The notes: a model not told the origin generated them from the sequence alone. A stretch of 12,001 bases of DNA from Pseudomonadota bacterium (GCA_023432655.1 JAEYUK010000017.1:1-12001); one strand, 5' to 3'; numbered from the stretch's first letter, positions 1 to 7,565 are shown. A program made the numbers and translations.

Positions 1-1323
1 AGGGGTTTTCTTATCCGCCACCCCAACATTGTCGAACATCTTCTGGGCATCTTCATCCAATGTTTTTTTTACCCCCATCATGGTCTCAAGGAACTGCTTA
101 TTATTCTCTGAGCCCGGTAACATCAACACAAGTTTGTACCAGTAAATAAGATGGTAATAGAAGCGCCCTCTCACCAGTCCTAAAAGGTTTCGGAAGACAT
201 GGTCATTATCGTCAATTTCCTTTTTAGGAATTCCCATCATCTCCATGAACTGCCGATAAACCTGACGGTAAGTATAAGAGGCAAAACTAAAGGTTAAGGG
301 GCTCGCAACCCCTGAGTAACTTTCAATAATATTTGAGTTATCCCAAAGAATAAGATCCTCACCCATAATCCCTGGATTAAAAAAATTATCACTCGGAAGA
401 TGAGTCACTGGCCGGGTTTGCAAGAGATAGACTTTTCCTTTCTCGACCGCAAACTCAATATCCTGGGCCCCACCTAATCTCGCCTCTAAATCTAAGGCCA
501 GTCTTGAAAGTTCTCTAATGCTACTCTCTTCAAGACACAGACGCTTGATGTCTCCTTCCTGGTTAGTCACTTGCTCCATCTTCCCATTGGAAAAATCAAG
601 GCGGATTTTCTTTTCTTCTATTTGGATTTCCGTTTGATTAAAGTCACTCCGATTAACTTTAATCTCGTCACATGAAACGAGACCACTTACGACACCTTCC
701 CCTACTCCCCAACTGGCAGAGATTAATAAGTGATCTCTATCAAGAGGATCGATGGGGTTACGAGAAAAACAAACTCCTGAAGACTCAGGAAAAAGCATTC
801 TCTGAATCACCACGGCAACTTTGATCCCTTTAAGGGGCAGGTTCTTTTCCCGGCGATAGGTCATCGCCCGCTCAGAAAAACCAGAGGCCCAACAGCGCTT
901 GATCGATTCCTCAATTGCCTCTCTTCCTTTTTGAAAGAGGAAAGTAGAAAACTGTCCGGCAAACGAAGCGTCCTTAGAATCCTCATCACTTCCCGAAGAG
1001 CGAACGGCAAAGTAGGACTCATCCATGTTCACACTCTGAAAAAAGTTTTCCAGATTCTTCTTCAGGGCTTCAGGTAAAGGGGACTTTACGAAATGTTCTT
1101 CGATTCTTTTTTCTTTGACCGAGAATTCAATATCTTCAGCAATGATAGAAGAAAGATTATTTTGCTCAACGAATAAGGTAAAAGCATCGCTCGATAAGCA
1201 GACCCATTCAGGCACAGGTAACTTAAGATCAAACATTTTCTTAAGATGATAGGCCTTACCCCCACCAGTTTGTTCAAAAAGAGATGTGGGAGAACTAGGC
1301 AAAAGAATGAAATTGGCAGTCAT
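1..1323 (-). CDS. PEP synthase/PPDK-type ATP-grasp enzyme, partial (C-terminus beyond left edge)
   Basis: The first 441 codons of a leftward gene; no stop is reached before base 1. The N-terminal 310 residues or so form a pyruvate phosphate dikinase / PEP-synthase ATP-binding domain. Visible motifs are GGGKAYHL (residues 20-27), VRSSGSDED (107-115) followed by DASFAGQ, SGVCFSRNP, SWGVGEGVVSG, and QDIEFAV leading to QTRPVT (302-307). Next comes a block with WDNSNIIESYSGVASPLTFSF, which I associate with long PEP-utilising proteins of unknown substrate rather than with classical PpsA (impression only). The swivelling phosphohistidine domain should lie left of the window, so catalytic type cannot be judged. 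Start: ATG at 1323-1321, preceded by AGGA (1333-1330) about 6 bases upstream. Known family members move phosphate from ATP through a histidine to pyruvate, water or another hydroxyl acceptor (as rifampin phosphotransferase does). The substrate here is unknown. It is divergent from the ligase-UbiA fusion gene, suggesting a shared pathway. Confidence 0.85.
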   Translation of the reverse strand, partial: MTANFILLPSSPTSLFEQTGGGKAYHLKKMFDLKLPVPEWVCLSSDAFTLFVEQNNLSSIIAEDIEFSVKEKRIEEHFVKSPLPEALKKNLENFFQSVNMDESYFAVRSSGSDEDSKDASFAGQFSTFLFQKGREAIEESIKRCWASGFSERAMTYRREKNLPLKGIKVAVVIQRMLFPESSGVCFSRNPIDPLDRDHLLISASWGVGEGVVSGLVSCDEIKVNRSDFNQTEIQIEEKKIRLDFSNGKMEQVTNQEGDIKRLCLEESSIRELSRLALDLEARLGGAQDIEFAVEKGKVYLLQTRPVTHLPSDNFFNPGIMGEDLILWDNSNIIESYSGVASPLTFSFASYTYRQVYRQFMEMMGIPKKEIDDNDHVFRNLLGLVRGRFYYHLIYWYKLVLMLPGSENNKQFLETMMGVKKTLDEDAQKMFDNVGVADKKTP

Positions 1324-1342
1324 CGATGGTCCTGGCTATAAT
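1313..1342 (+). promoter_or_regulatory. Sigma70-type promoter for the ligase-UbiA gene
   Basis: A TTGGCA -35 box (1313-1318) and a perfect TATAAT -10 box (1337-1342) are separated by 18 bp. The predicted transcript starts near 1349 and has a leader of about 58 nt before the ATG at 1407. The -35 box lies inside the first codons of the divergent PEP-synthase-like gene. Polymerase at this promoter could therefore interfere with expression of that gene. Confidence 0.6.
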
Positions 1343-1406
1343 TTTTTTATATGTGTAAAATGATAACCAATTTTTAAAATAATTGTTTATATATCAAAGA
1401 GTGCCT

Positions 1407-3809
1407 ATGAATCTTATGGAAGAGACTCTCGCTAAACTTAATAGTCGAGGGAACGACACCGCTATTATCAATCAGGAAGGCACAAAGCTTAGTTTCACTT
1501 CATTCTACGATCACACCACAAAGCTGAGTTTTTTACTCAAACAGCAAGGTCTGGATCAAAACTCCAAGGTCGTTCTCCTCGCCTCACTCGACTGGCCTTT
1601 ATACTGCTCAATTGCAGCTTGCTTCCAATTGGGCGCGACCGTTGTCCTAGTGGACCCTTGGGCCAGTTCCCAATATATTGAAAACGCCTTATCCCAAGTT
1701 AAGCCAGAATTTTTAATCATCAGTCGGAAAGCTCGACTTTTTTATCTTAAAAAATCGATCCGTAAGATTCCCCGGAAGTTCCTCTTGGACGATTTAATCA
1801 GTGATCCGACTTCGATGCGGCTAAAAGAAGTCACTCAGGTTGATGATGATCACACGGCCCTCATCACTTTTACTTCCGGAACAACCGGGATACCGAAAGG
1901 TTTTGATCGTTCTCATCTTTTTCTCCTCTCCCAGCAAAAGGCCCACGATACTTTCTTTGATCACCATGAAAAAGAAATTGATCTTTCTATGTATCCGGTC
2001 TTTGTGCTTAGTAATCTTAAATCAGGTATGACTTCGGTCTTAATTAAAGGCAATCTTCGAAAGATCGATACCATAAATCCTGAAGATCTTTTTGAGCAGA
2101 TTAATCAATATCAGGTAGATTCCATTTCCGTTTCGCCGGTGATTCTGGAAAAACTCATCCGTTACTGTGAAGAAAAAAAGATCTCACTTCCTTTAAAGAA
2201 AGTATTTACCGGAGGAGCTCCGGTCAGAAGAGATATTTGCGAAAGACTCCTTAAAATTAATCCACAAATTGGCGGATGGGTGGTCTATGGTTCCACGGAA
2301 GCTGAACCTATCGCTTTAGTTTCCATGAAGGAAGTCGTAGAAAAAAGCGAAGACCCAAGAATCGGAACTCCTTTAGGCCGGGTGGTGAGTGCTCTTACTT
2401 ATGAACTTCTTCCTCCTCCTTCCGAAGTCCATCCTTACCATAAGGGTAATGTCGGAGAAGTCGCTTTGACCGGAGACTTTGTTGGAAAGCGGTACTGGAA
2501 TAATGAGAAAGCGTTCCATGAGAATAAATGGATCGATAGTCTGGGCCGCATCTGGCATAAGACCGGTGATATCGTTCTGGAGAAAGAGGGATTCCTCAGT
2601 ATGATCGGGCGAAGAAGTAACCCGGTTAAAACACCCCAGGGTGATTTATTTCCTGTGCCGATTGAAAACCAAATCGATCAGATGGAAGGCATCATTAAGT
2701 CGGCCTACTTAAAGCTAGATGACAAAATCATTCTCGCCTACGAAGGCTCACCCGCCGCCATAACGCTTATTGAGAATTTTTTTCGGGAGGAAAATCTTCC
2801 AGTAGACCAAATCAAACACATTAACTCCATGCCTATGGATGCACGACACCGCTCTAAAATAGATCTCCCCGCATTAAAAAAAGAACTTAAAGGAAAAGCT
2901 ATGAATGTCACTCACTCTTCTCCGTTATCTCACCGATTACTTGCCTACACGAATGAGAGATTTCCTCTAGTGCCGATTCTCCTTTTTGTTTTTCTTCTCA
3001 CTTCCGGTTACTCCCATCTTTTTGCAAGCTGGCTGGGTCAGGCTTTTAACTGGCAAGAACCAAAGCTTTGGATAACCATGGGAACAGTCTTCCTATTTAT
3101 GCTCCAGCTCCGCATGGCGGATGAAATCAAAGATTTCGAGAAAGATTCAAAAGCTTTTCCGGAAAGAATTTTGTCCCAAGGAATTATTAGTTTAAGTCTT
3201 GTGAGAGGCATCCTCTACTCGACAATTTTAGTGGAACTACTTTTAAGTTTTGCCATGGGCACTTCTCACCTACTCGTCATGATCATCATGCAAGTTTGGG
3301 CGAATCTTATGGCCAAGGAATTTTTCTGCAAAGAATTTCTTGATCCTAAAGTGGCCCTGAACCTTACCCTGCATCAACTGATCCTGATACCACTTGCCAT
3401 TTTCTCGGCCCTTCCGTTCATAACTTTAGAACAACTTCAGAGCGCCCAAGGAGTGGTTCCAGTCATTATCTTTTCAGTGCTGATCTATACAATTTATGAG
3501 TTGGCCCGCAAAACCTGGTCACCGGATCGTGAGAATGACAATGCCGATAGTTATACACGCTTTTGGGGCATCAATGGCGCTCTGATCGTTCAGACAGCCC
3601 TGGCCCTTATTATCATGGGTCTGATTGAAGTCATCCCCTTCAACTTTTCTATGAGTTACAAGCTTATCGCTTATGCTCTAACTACCATTTATTTCATAAC
3701 CTTGATTTTATTCAGAATGAAGACCAGTAGAAAGATGTCTAAGCTAGTGGAAGCAGGTGGCAGTATCTTTCTCTTAGGTATGTGTGCGCTCAATGCTTTC
3801 GCACTCTAA
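1407..3809 (+). CDS. AMP-forming ligase (ANL family) fused to a UbiA-like membrane domain
   Basis: An 800-residue two-domain protein. Residues 1 to about 495 are an adenylate-forming ligase, which activates a carboxylate as acyl-AMP. Motifs are TSGTTGIPKG (156-165), YGSTEAE (294-300), TGD (386-388), GRR (401-403), and the C-terminal catalytic lysine K484 in a SKID context. The VLVDPW and FTGGAPV segments recall OleC-type beta-lactone synthetases, but this is only a resemblance. Residues from about 510 to 800 hold roughly nine hydrophobic segments. The first acidic motif is DEIKDFEKD (572-580), an N/DxxxDxxxD-like UbiA signature. A second site is ELARK with D707, D711 and D714 (698-716). UbiA enzymes transfer prenyl groups to acceptors in the membrane; the asparagine of the usual first motif is replaced here by aspartate. 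Start: ATG at 1407 has AAGAG (1397-1401) 5 bases upstream. A TTG 24 bases further upstream is possible but lacks this spacing. Substrate and product are unknown. Confidence 0.85.
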   Translation: MNLMEETLAKLNSRGNDTAIINQEGTKLSFTSFYDHTTKLSFLLKQQGLDQNSKVVLLASLDWPLYCSIAACFQLGATVVLVDPWASSQYIENALSQVKPEFLIISRKARLFYLKKSIRKIPRKFLLDDLISDPTSMRLKEVTQVDDDHTALITFTSGTTGIPKGFDRSHLFLLSQQKAHDTFFDHHEKEIDLSMYPVFVLSNLKSGMTSVLIKGNLRKIDTINPEDLFEQINQYQVDSISVSPVILEKLIRYCEEKKISLPLKKVFTGGAPVRRDICERLLKINPQIGGWVVYGSTEAEPIALVSMKEVVEKSEDPRIGTPLGRVVSALTYELLPPPSEVHPYHKGNVGEVALTGDFVGKRYWNNEKAFHENKWIDSLGRIWHKTGDIVLEKEGFLSMIGRRSNPVKTPQGDLFPVPIENQIDQMEGIIKSAYLKLDDKIILAYEGSPAAITLIENFFREENLPVDQIKHINSMPMDARHRSKIDLPALKKELKGKAMNVTHSSPLSHRLLAYTNERFPLVPILLFVFLLTSGYSHLFASWLGQAFNWQEPKLWITMGTVFLFMLQLRMADEIKDFEKDSKAFPERILSQGIISLSLVRGILYSTILVELLLSFAMGTSHLLVMIIMQVWANLMAKEFFCKEFLDPKVALNLTLHQLILIPLAIFSALPFITLEQLQSAQGVVPVIIFSVLIYTIYELARKTWSPDRENDNADSYTRFWGINGALIVQTALALIIMGLIEVIPFNFSMSYKLIAYALTTIYFITLILFRMKTSRKMSKLVEAGGSIFLLGMCALNAFAL
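2891..2903 (+). promoter_or_regulatory. Internal in-frame ribosome-binding site and ATG at the domain junction
   Basis: AGGA at 2891-2894 lies 6 bases before an ATG at 2901-2903. That ATG is in frame and is codon 499 of the fusion. It sits exactly between the end of the ligase domain (KIDLPAL) and the membrane domain. Initiation here would give a separate UbiA-like protein of about 302 residues. This may be a relic of an ancestral two-gene arrangement or a functioning second start. The sequence alone cannot decide. Confidence 0.35.
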
Positions 3810-3819
3810 AAGTATTTTT

Positions 3820-3844
3820 TGTCTAATTTTTAGACAGTCTACAG
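3820..3844. repeat. Overlapping palindromes built on GTCTA/TAGAC
   Basis: TGTCTAA, a TTT spacer, then TTAGACA (3820-3836) is a perfect 7-3-7 inverted repeat. TAGAC-A-GTCTA (3831-3841) is a second palindrome sharing its right arm. The nonamer AGTCTACAG (3836-3844) recurs in exact reverse complement as CTGTAGACT at 3945-3953. No T-run follows the stem on the plus strand, so a terminator is unlikely. A dimeric regulator's operator upstream of the protease gene is a reasonable guess. Confidence 0.4.
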
Positions 3845-3913
3845 AATTTCGACGCTAGTGCCGATCTAAGCTCTCAATAACCTATACCTAAAGTTGGCAA
3901 GTCCCTTGCTTAC

Positions 3914-3919
3914 TATAAT
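3914..3919 (+). promoter_or_regulatory. Likely -10 box of the protease-lnt promoter
   Basis: A perfect TATAAT lies at 3914-3919, 58 bases before the protease ATG. The best -35 match, TTGGCA at 3894-3899, is only 14 bp away, which is short for sigma70. A small inverted repeat, GCAAG-TCC-CTTGC (3897-3909), occupies the spacer. Transcription would start near 3926. The short spacing suggests either an activator-dependent promoter or that the true -35 is a weak hexamer near 3891-3896. Confidence 0.45.
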
Positions 3920-3920
3920 T

Positions 3921-3949
3921 TACACGGGACCCATTAAGGAGTCCCTGTA
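3921..3949 (+). promoter_or_regulatory. Leader hairpin ahead of the protease gene
   Basis: TACA-C-GGGAC pairs with GTCCC-TGTA across a 10-base loop (3931-3940). The stem has 9 base pairs and one bulged C at 3925. The predicted transcription start lies at or near the base of this stem. The structure could protect the 5' end of the messenger or act as a DNA-level operator. It lies 17 bases before the Shine-Dalgarno sequence and does not sequester it. Confidence 0.4.
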
Positions 3950-3976
3950 GACTTAAAATCGTGGTAAGGATTGGGA

Positions 3977-5017
3977 ATGAAAAAAGCTGTTAAAACTCTA
4001 CTCACCCTAGCTCTCAGCTTAAACCTTTCAGTGGTATCGGCCGCGGGCCTTGCCTATAACCCAGAACTTCTTATTTCTCGATATGCTTCATGGGGGATTG
4101 ATCCAGATAAACACTTGGCTTCAATCAATCTAAAAGATTCATGGACTAAATTTAAAAAGAATAAAGATATCATCGTTGCCGTTGTGGATACTGGTATTCA
4201 AGGTGACCATGCTTTTCTCGCTAAGAACATTTATGTTCCAGGTGGAAAAGTTTCTACCACTAATTACGGTGTTGATTTCTCTACAGGTAAGGTCTCTTAT
4301 GCTCCGGCCGATGCTCACGGCCACGGTACCCACGTTGCTGGGATTGTGAAATCTATTTTTCCGGATGTTAAGATTCTTGCTCTTAAATACTACAATCCAA
4401 AAGCTTCTGGTCAGGCGAATCTTGATGCAACTATCAAGGCCCTGAAATATGCCGTTGATAACAATGTTGATGTTATTAACTACTCAGGTGGCGGTCCTGA
4501 AGCTTCGGTGGAAGAGCTTCGTGTCCTTAAAGAAGCAGAAAAGAAAGGTATCCTGGTTATCGCAGCTGCTGGTAACGAGCGTTCTAATATTGATGACAAA
4601 CGTCATGCCTACTACCCGGCTTCTTACGGACTTTCAAACATCATCACTGTTGGTGCTCACGATGACGGTTTAAATATCATTCCATCATCTAACTACGGTA
4701 AAAACTCTGTGGATATCGCAGCTCCTGGTCACCGCATTCGTTCAGCAATTCCAGGCAATGGTGCCGGGTATATGACTGGTACTTCTCAAGCGACAGCGTT
4801 TGTTACTGGAGTCGCAGCTCTTATTAAGTCAAAACATCCTAATATGAAGTATGACCAAATTAAAAACATCATTCTTTCTTCTTCTCTTAAGGTGAAAAAC
4901 TTTGAAGGCAAGATTCTTGGTGCAGGAAAACTAGATGCTGGCCGCGCCATTGAACTTGCTGACGATGTTTCAAATAAACTTAAGAATCCTGCTAAGCGTG
5001 CAGTAGCAAACCGTTAA
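3977..5017 (+). CDS. Exported subtilisin-like serine protease (S8 family)
   Basis: A 346-residue precursor. Residues 1 to about 23 form a Sec signal peptide (lysines, a leucine-rich core, then VVSAAG). The catalytic triad is complete: D71 in VVDTG, H116 in HGHGTHVAG, S270 in GTSQATAF; the oxyanion asparagine is N200 in AAAGNE. The motif around serine differs from the usual GTSMATPH: methionine, proline and histidine are replaced by glutamine, alanine and phenylalanine. No I9 inhibitor propeptide is visible; only about 45 residues separate the signal peptide from the catalytic aspartate, so folding probably does not use the classical intramolecular chaperone. Start: ATG at 3977 has AAGGA (3966-3970) 6 bases upstream; the TTG at 3971 abuts that site and is unlikely. 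By eye the gene favours GGT, GCT, CGT and AAC codons more than its neighbours do, as highly expressed genes do. It is probably cotranscribed with lnt. Confidence 0.93.
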   Translation: MKKAVKTLLTLALSLNLSVVSAAGLAYNPELLISRYASWGIDPDKHLASINLKDSWTKFKKNKDIIVAVVDTGIQGDHAFLAKNIYVPGGKVSTTNYGVDFSTGKVSYAPADAHGHGTHVAGIVKSIFPDVKILALKYYNPKASGQANLDATIKALKYAVDNNVDVINYSGGGPEASVEELRVLKEAEKKGILVIAAAGNERSNIDDKRHAYYPASYGLSNIITVGAHDDGLNIIPSSNYGKNSVDIAAPGHRIRSAIPGNGAGYMTGTSQATAFVTGVAALIKSKHPNMKYDQIKNIILSSSLKVKNFEGKILGAGKLDAGRAIELADDVSNKLKNPAKRAVANR

Positions 5018-5038
5018 TATTTCCCCTACAATGAAGAG

Positions 5039-6598
5039 ATGAAAAAGTCTCTTCTACTCTCTTTGGCTTTAACCACAATCGCCGGCGGACTTTACGCCTT
5101 TTGCTATCCTTCCTTCCTGGGCGAAGGGTGGCTTCCTTTGATCTTTATCGCCTTGCCTTTTTTCCTGTGGCGCCTGGAAGTGGCCCCGACTATGAAGAGC
5201 ACTCTCCTTCACATACTGGCCTACAATCTAGGATTAAATTTAGTTGGTTATTACTGGATCCCTCACACTTTAAGAGAATTTGGGCAGCTCCCTTTTGCTG
5301 TTTCCATTCTTTTAGGCGGAATTTTTTCATTGATTCTCCAGCCCCACTGGTGGCTCTACGCTCTTTGGAAGAAATTCCGTCCAGATCTTCAGTGGTATTC
5401 GGAAAGAGGTATTCTGATCACCGCCTTTGTGATGACCATCATGGAAAGATATGTCCCTCAACAGTTTCCTTCCTATGCTGGAAGCCCTTGGTTAAATCTC
5501 GCTCCCTACTTAGGTCTAACTCCTCACTTAGGAGTTGTGGCCTTTAGTTTCATGACTTATTGGGTGTCCCTCGAAATTTTCACTCAGCTCGCCTTAAAAA
5601 AATTCCGTCCTCAGGTGTGGGGTGCCCTCACCGTATTCGTACTCTTAAACGCCCTTTATCCATTAAAAGACATCCAGTCGGAGAAAGTGCTTCCGGTGAG
5701 AATTGTTCAGGCGAACATTGGAAACTTCTTAAAAGTTTCTTCGGAACGAGGGGACGTAAATTCATTTGAGGCCATTAATAAAAAATACGAAGATCTCTCG
5801 CTTGAATCGAATGGATTCACTCCAAAACTTATCGTCTGGCCGGAAACAGCTTTCCCAGACACCTTCTTTGGTCCACAGACAAAGATTCAACCTATTTTTG
5901 AAAGAATCATGGCAGGGTCCCAGGCCGAATTACTGATTGGCGGCTACGACCAGGACATGTCTAAATCCCCGATGGATTTTATTGAAACAGTTTTTAATTC
6001 CTCCATTTTAATGAGCGAGGGAAAGTTTAAAACTGCCTATCATAAAAATATTCTCATTCCTTTCGGTGAAACTCTTCCCTTTGGCCCCTTTAACCATCAA
6101 ATCGTTTCGATCGTTCCGGCGGTTTCCCTCTTTGCTCGCGGAGAAGGAACCCCACTCATGGAGTTAAATGATAAGACGAGATTTGTGACTCCTATTTGCT
6201 ATGAGATTCTTGAATCCAATTACATGCGAAGTCTTCTTAACCAGTGGGGCAATAATCATTTAATCGTGAATCATACCAATGACTCCTGGTACGGCGACAC
6301 CGCAGAACCTCGTCAGCATCTGTTCCTGACGAAATGGAGAGCATTAGAGTTTCAACTACCGATTGTACGGAGTACCAACACCGGTATCACTTCAGTGATT
6401 TTTCCGGATGGTTCTGAATCGAAAAGATTAGAAACAGGAACAGAGGGAATTCTGGATGTGAATGTCCCTTTAGGAGCGGGCAAGGCCACTTTATATCAGA
6501 GCTACGGCGTTTTTCCGTTAGTCGGTATTTTCTTGTTTCTTCTGGTTCTCACAATTATTCGAGAAAGAAGAAAAGCTATTTATTTAAGGAAGAGTTGA
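5039..6598 (+). CDS. lnt: Apolipoprotein N-acyltransferase
   Basis: Inner-membrane enzyme that adds the third acyl chain, taken from phospholipid, to the N-terminal cysteine of lipoproteins. It is 519 residues, the normal length. The N-terminal 210 residues or so are polytopic membrane sequence, followed by a periplasmic nitrilase-type domain and a final C-terminal membrane helix (about 490-510). The nitrilase triad is present: E269 in VWPETAFPD, K336 in YHKNILIPFGE, and C387 in TPICYE. These align closely with E267, K335 and C387 of the E. coli enzyme. The gene follows the protease after 21 bp and probably shares its transcript. A GAAGAG stretch directly abuts the ATG, so no well-spaced Shine-Dalgarno is visible; translation may depend on coupling. 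The 3' end overlaps convergent kdsD by 23 bp. Confidence 0.95.
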   Translation: MKKSLLLSLALTTIAGGLYAFCYPSFLGEGWLPLIFIALPFFLWRLEVAPTMKSTLLHILAYNLGLNLVGYYWIPHTLREFGQLPFAVSILLGGIFSLILQPHWWLYALWKKFRPDLQWYSERGILITAFVMTIMERYVPQQFPSYAGSPWLNLAPYLGLTPHLGVVAFSFMTYWVSLEIFTQLALKKFRPQVWGALTVFVLLNALYPLKDIQSEKVLPVRIVQANIGNFLKVSSERGDVNSFEAINKKYEDLSLESNGFTPKLIVWPETAFPDTFFGPQTKIQPIFERIMAGSQAELLIGGYDQDMSKSPMDFIETVFNSSILMSEGKFKTAYHKNILIPFGETLPFGPFNHQIVSIVPAVSLFARGEGTPLMELNDKTRFVTPICYEILESNYMRSLLNQWGNNHLIVNHTNDSWYGDTAEPRQHLFLTKWRALEFQLPIVRSTNTGITSVIFPDGSESKRLETGTEGILDVNVPLGAGKATLYQSYGVFPLVGIFLFLLVLTIIRERRKAIYLRKS

Positions 6599-7565
6599 AT
6601 CCGGCCTTGAAAAGATCATGAAGACGTAAAACTCCCATAAACTTTTCTCCATCAACAACAGGAGCGACGTTTAAGAGTTTCTTACCACTTTCCATTGTTT
6701 TAAGAGCATCAAAGGCGAGAATCCCGATCGGTAACGTGGTTGGATTTTTAGTCATAAGTTTATTCACCGGTGTTTTGATGGCATCCGGACTATTGGCAAA
6801 AGCTCTCCGGATATCCCCTTCAACCAGAATTCCTACGAGTTTTGTTTCCGTAATAACTGCACACATGCCAATCGGCTTCTTGGTCATGGCCAGAATGGCC
6901 TCTTGAAGAGTCGCCTCTTCTGAAATGAGTGGGCAATCTTCTACGGGAATCATTAAGCGATCAATAGTTAGCGATAAAGATTTACCGAGGAGACCTGCAG
7001 GATGGTTAACTGCAAACTTTTCCTTAGAAACACCCATGACGTTTTCATAGAGAACGGCCATGGCATCCCCAAAGGCCAGGGCCAGGGTGGTGCTGGTGGT
7101 CGGTGCGAGATCATTAATACAAGCTTCTTTATCAATCGAAGCATCTAAAACAATACCTGCCTGATGAGCAATGGGAGAATCTATTTTTCCAACAAGAGCA
7201 ATGATGCGCTCTCTTGGAACGGAAAGATAAGGAAGCATTTTAAGTAGTTCTTCAGTGGTACCTGACTTACTGATCAAAACAACGGCATCAGCTTTAGTCA
7301 CCCGACCTAGATCACCATGCATGGCCTCAGTGGGATGAAGAAAGAAAGAAGGAAGACCGAGAGAGGAAAAGGTCGCCGCAATCTTCTGAGAAATGAGACC
7401 GGATTTACCGACACCGCAAATGATCAAACTTCCTCCGGTATGGGCGAGCATTTCAAAAACGGTGATGAGCTTATCTACAACGTCTTTATCGATTCGGGCC
7501 GCTGCCTTGGTTAAAGCTTCGGCTTCGTTCACTAAAACTTGGGTAAAGAGATTTTTACGGTCCAT
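6576..7565 (-). CDS. kdsD: Arabinose-5-phosphate isomerase
   Basis: Cytoplasmic isomerase converting ribulose 5-phosphate to arabinose 5-phosphate, the first step toward Kdo of lipopolysaccharide. The 329-residue protein has an N-terminal SIS domain (about 45-180) with GVGKSG, SKSGTTEE and TEAMHGDLG. Two CBS domains follow: one from about 205 containing EGDIRRAF, and one to the C-terminus from VNKLMTKNP. K54, E106, E147 and H188 (in VNHPAG) align at a constant offset of five with the catalytic or metal-binding residues K59, E111, E152 and H193 of E. coli KdsD. GutQ-like paralogues have the same fold, so kdsD rests on family resemblance and on the likely need for Kdo. Start: ATG at 7565-7563, with only a weak GGA upstream. 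It is convergent with lnt and divergent from the lipoprotein gene, 50 bp away. Confidence 0.93.
   Translation of the reverse strand: MDRKNLFTQVLVNEAEALTKAAARIDKDVVDKLITVFEMLAHTGGSLIICGVGKSGLISQKIAATFSSLGLPSFFLHPTEAMHGDLGRVTKADAVVLISKSGTTEELLKMLPYLSVPRERIIALVGKIDSPIAHQAGIVLDASIDKEACINDLAPTTSTTLALAFGDAMAVLYENVMGVSKEKFAVNHPAGLLGKSLSLTIDRLMIPVEDCPLISEEATLQEAILAMTKKPIGMCAVITETKLVGILVEGDIRRAFANSPDAIKTPVNKLMTKNPTTLPIGILAFDALKTMESGKKLLNVAPVVDGEKFMGVLRLHDLFKAGFNSSLNK

Noticed and set aside
1..1323. Calling the left gene classical ppsA
   Set aside because: The ATP-binding motifs fit, but the middle region differs and the phosphohistidine domain is outside the window, so a specific name is not justified.
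1383..1406. Upstream TTG start for the ligase-UbiA gene
   Set aside because: It adds 8 residues (MFIYQRVP) unlike family N-termini, and the AAGAG with correct spacing serves the ATG at 1407.
3820..3836. Possible intrinsic terminator after the ligase-UbiA gene
   Set aside because: The stem is short and AT-rich and is followed by GTCTACAG rather than a T-run; the T-run lies before it. An operator-like palindrome fits better.
3997..4075. I9 prodomain in the S8 protease
   Set aside because: The space between the signal peptide and the catalytic aspartate is too short and shows no inhibitor-domain pattern.
5101..5769. Alternative-frame open reading frames inside lnt
   Set aside because: They have arginine/serine-rich, low-hydrophobicity compositions without motifs and lie within a gene having an intact catalytic triad.
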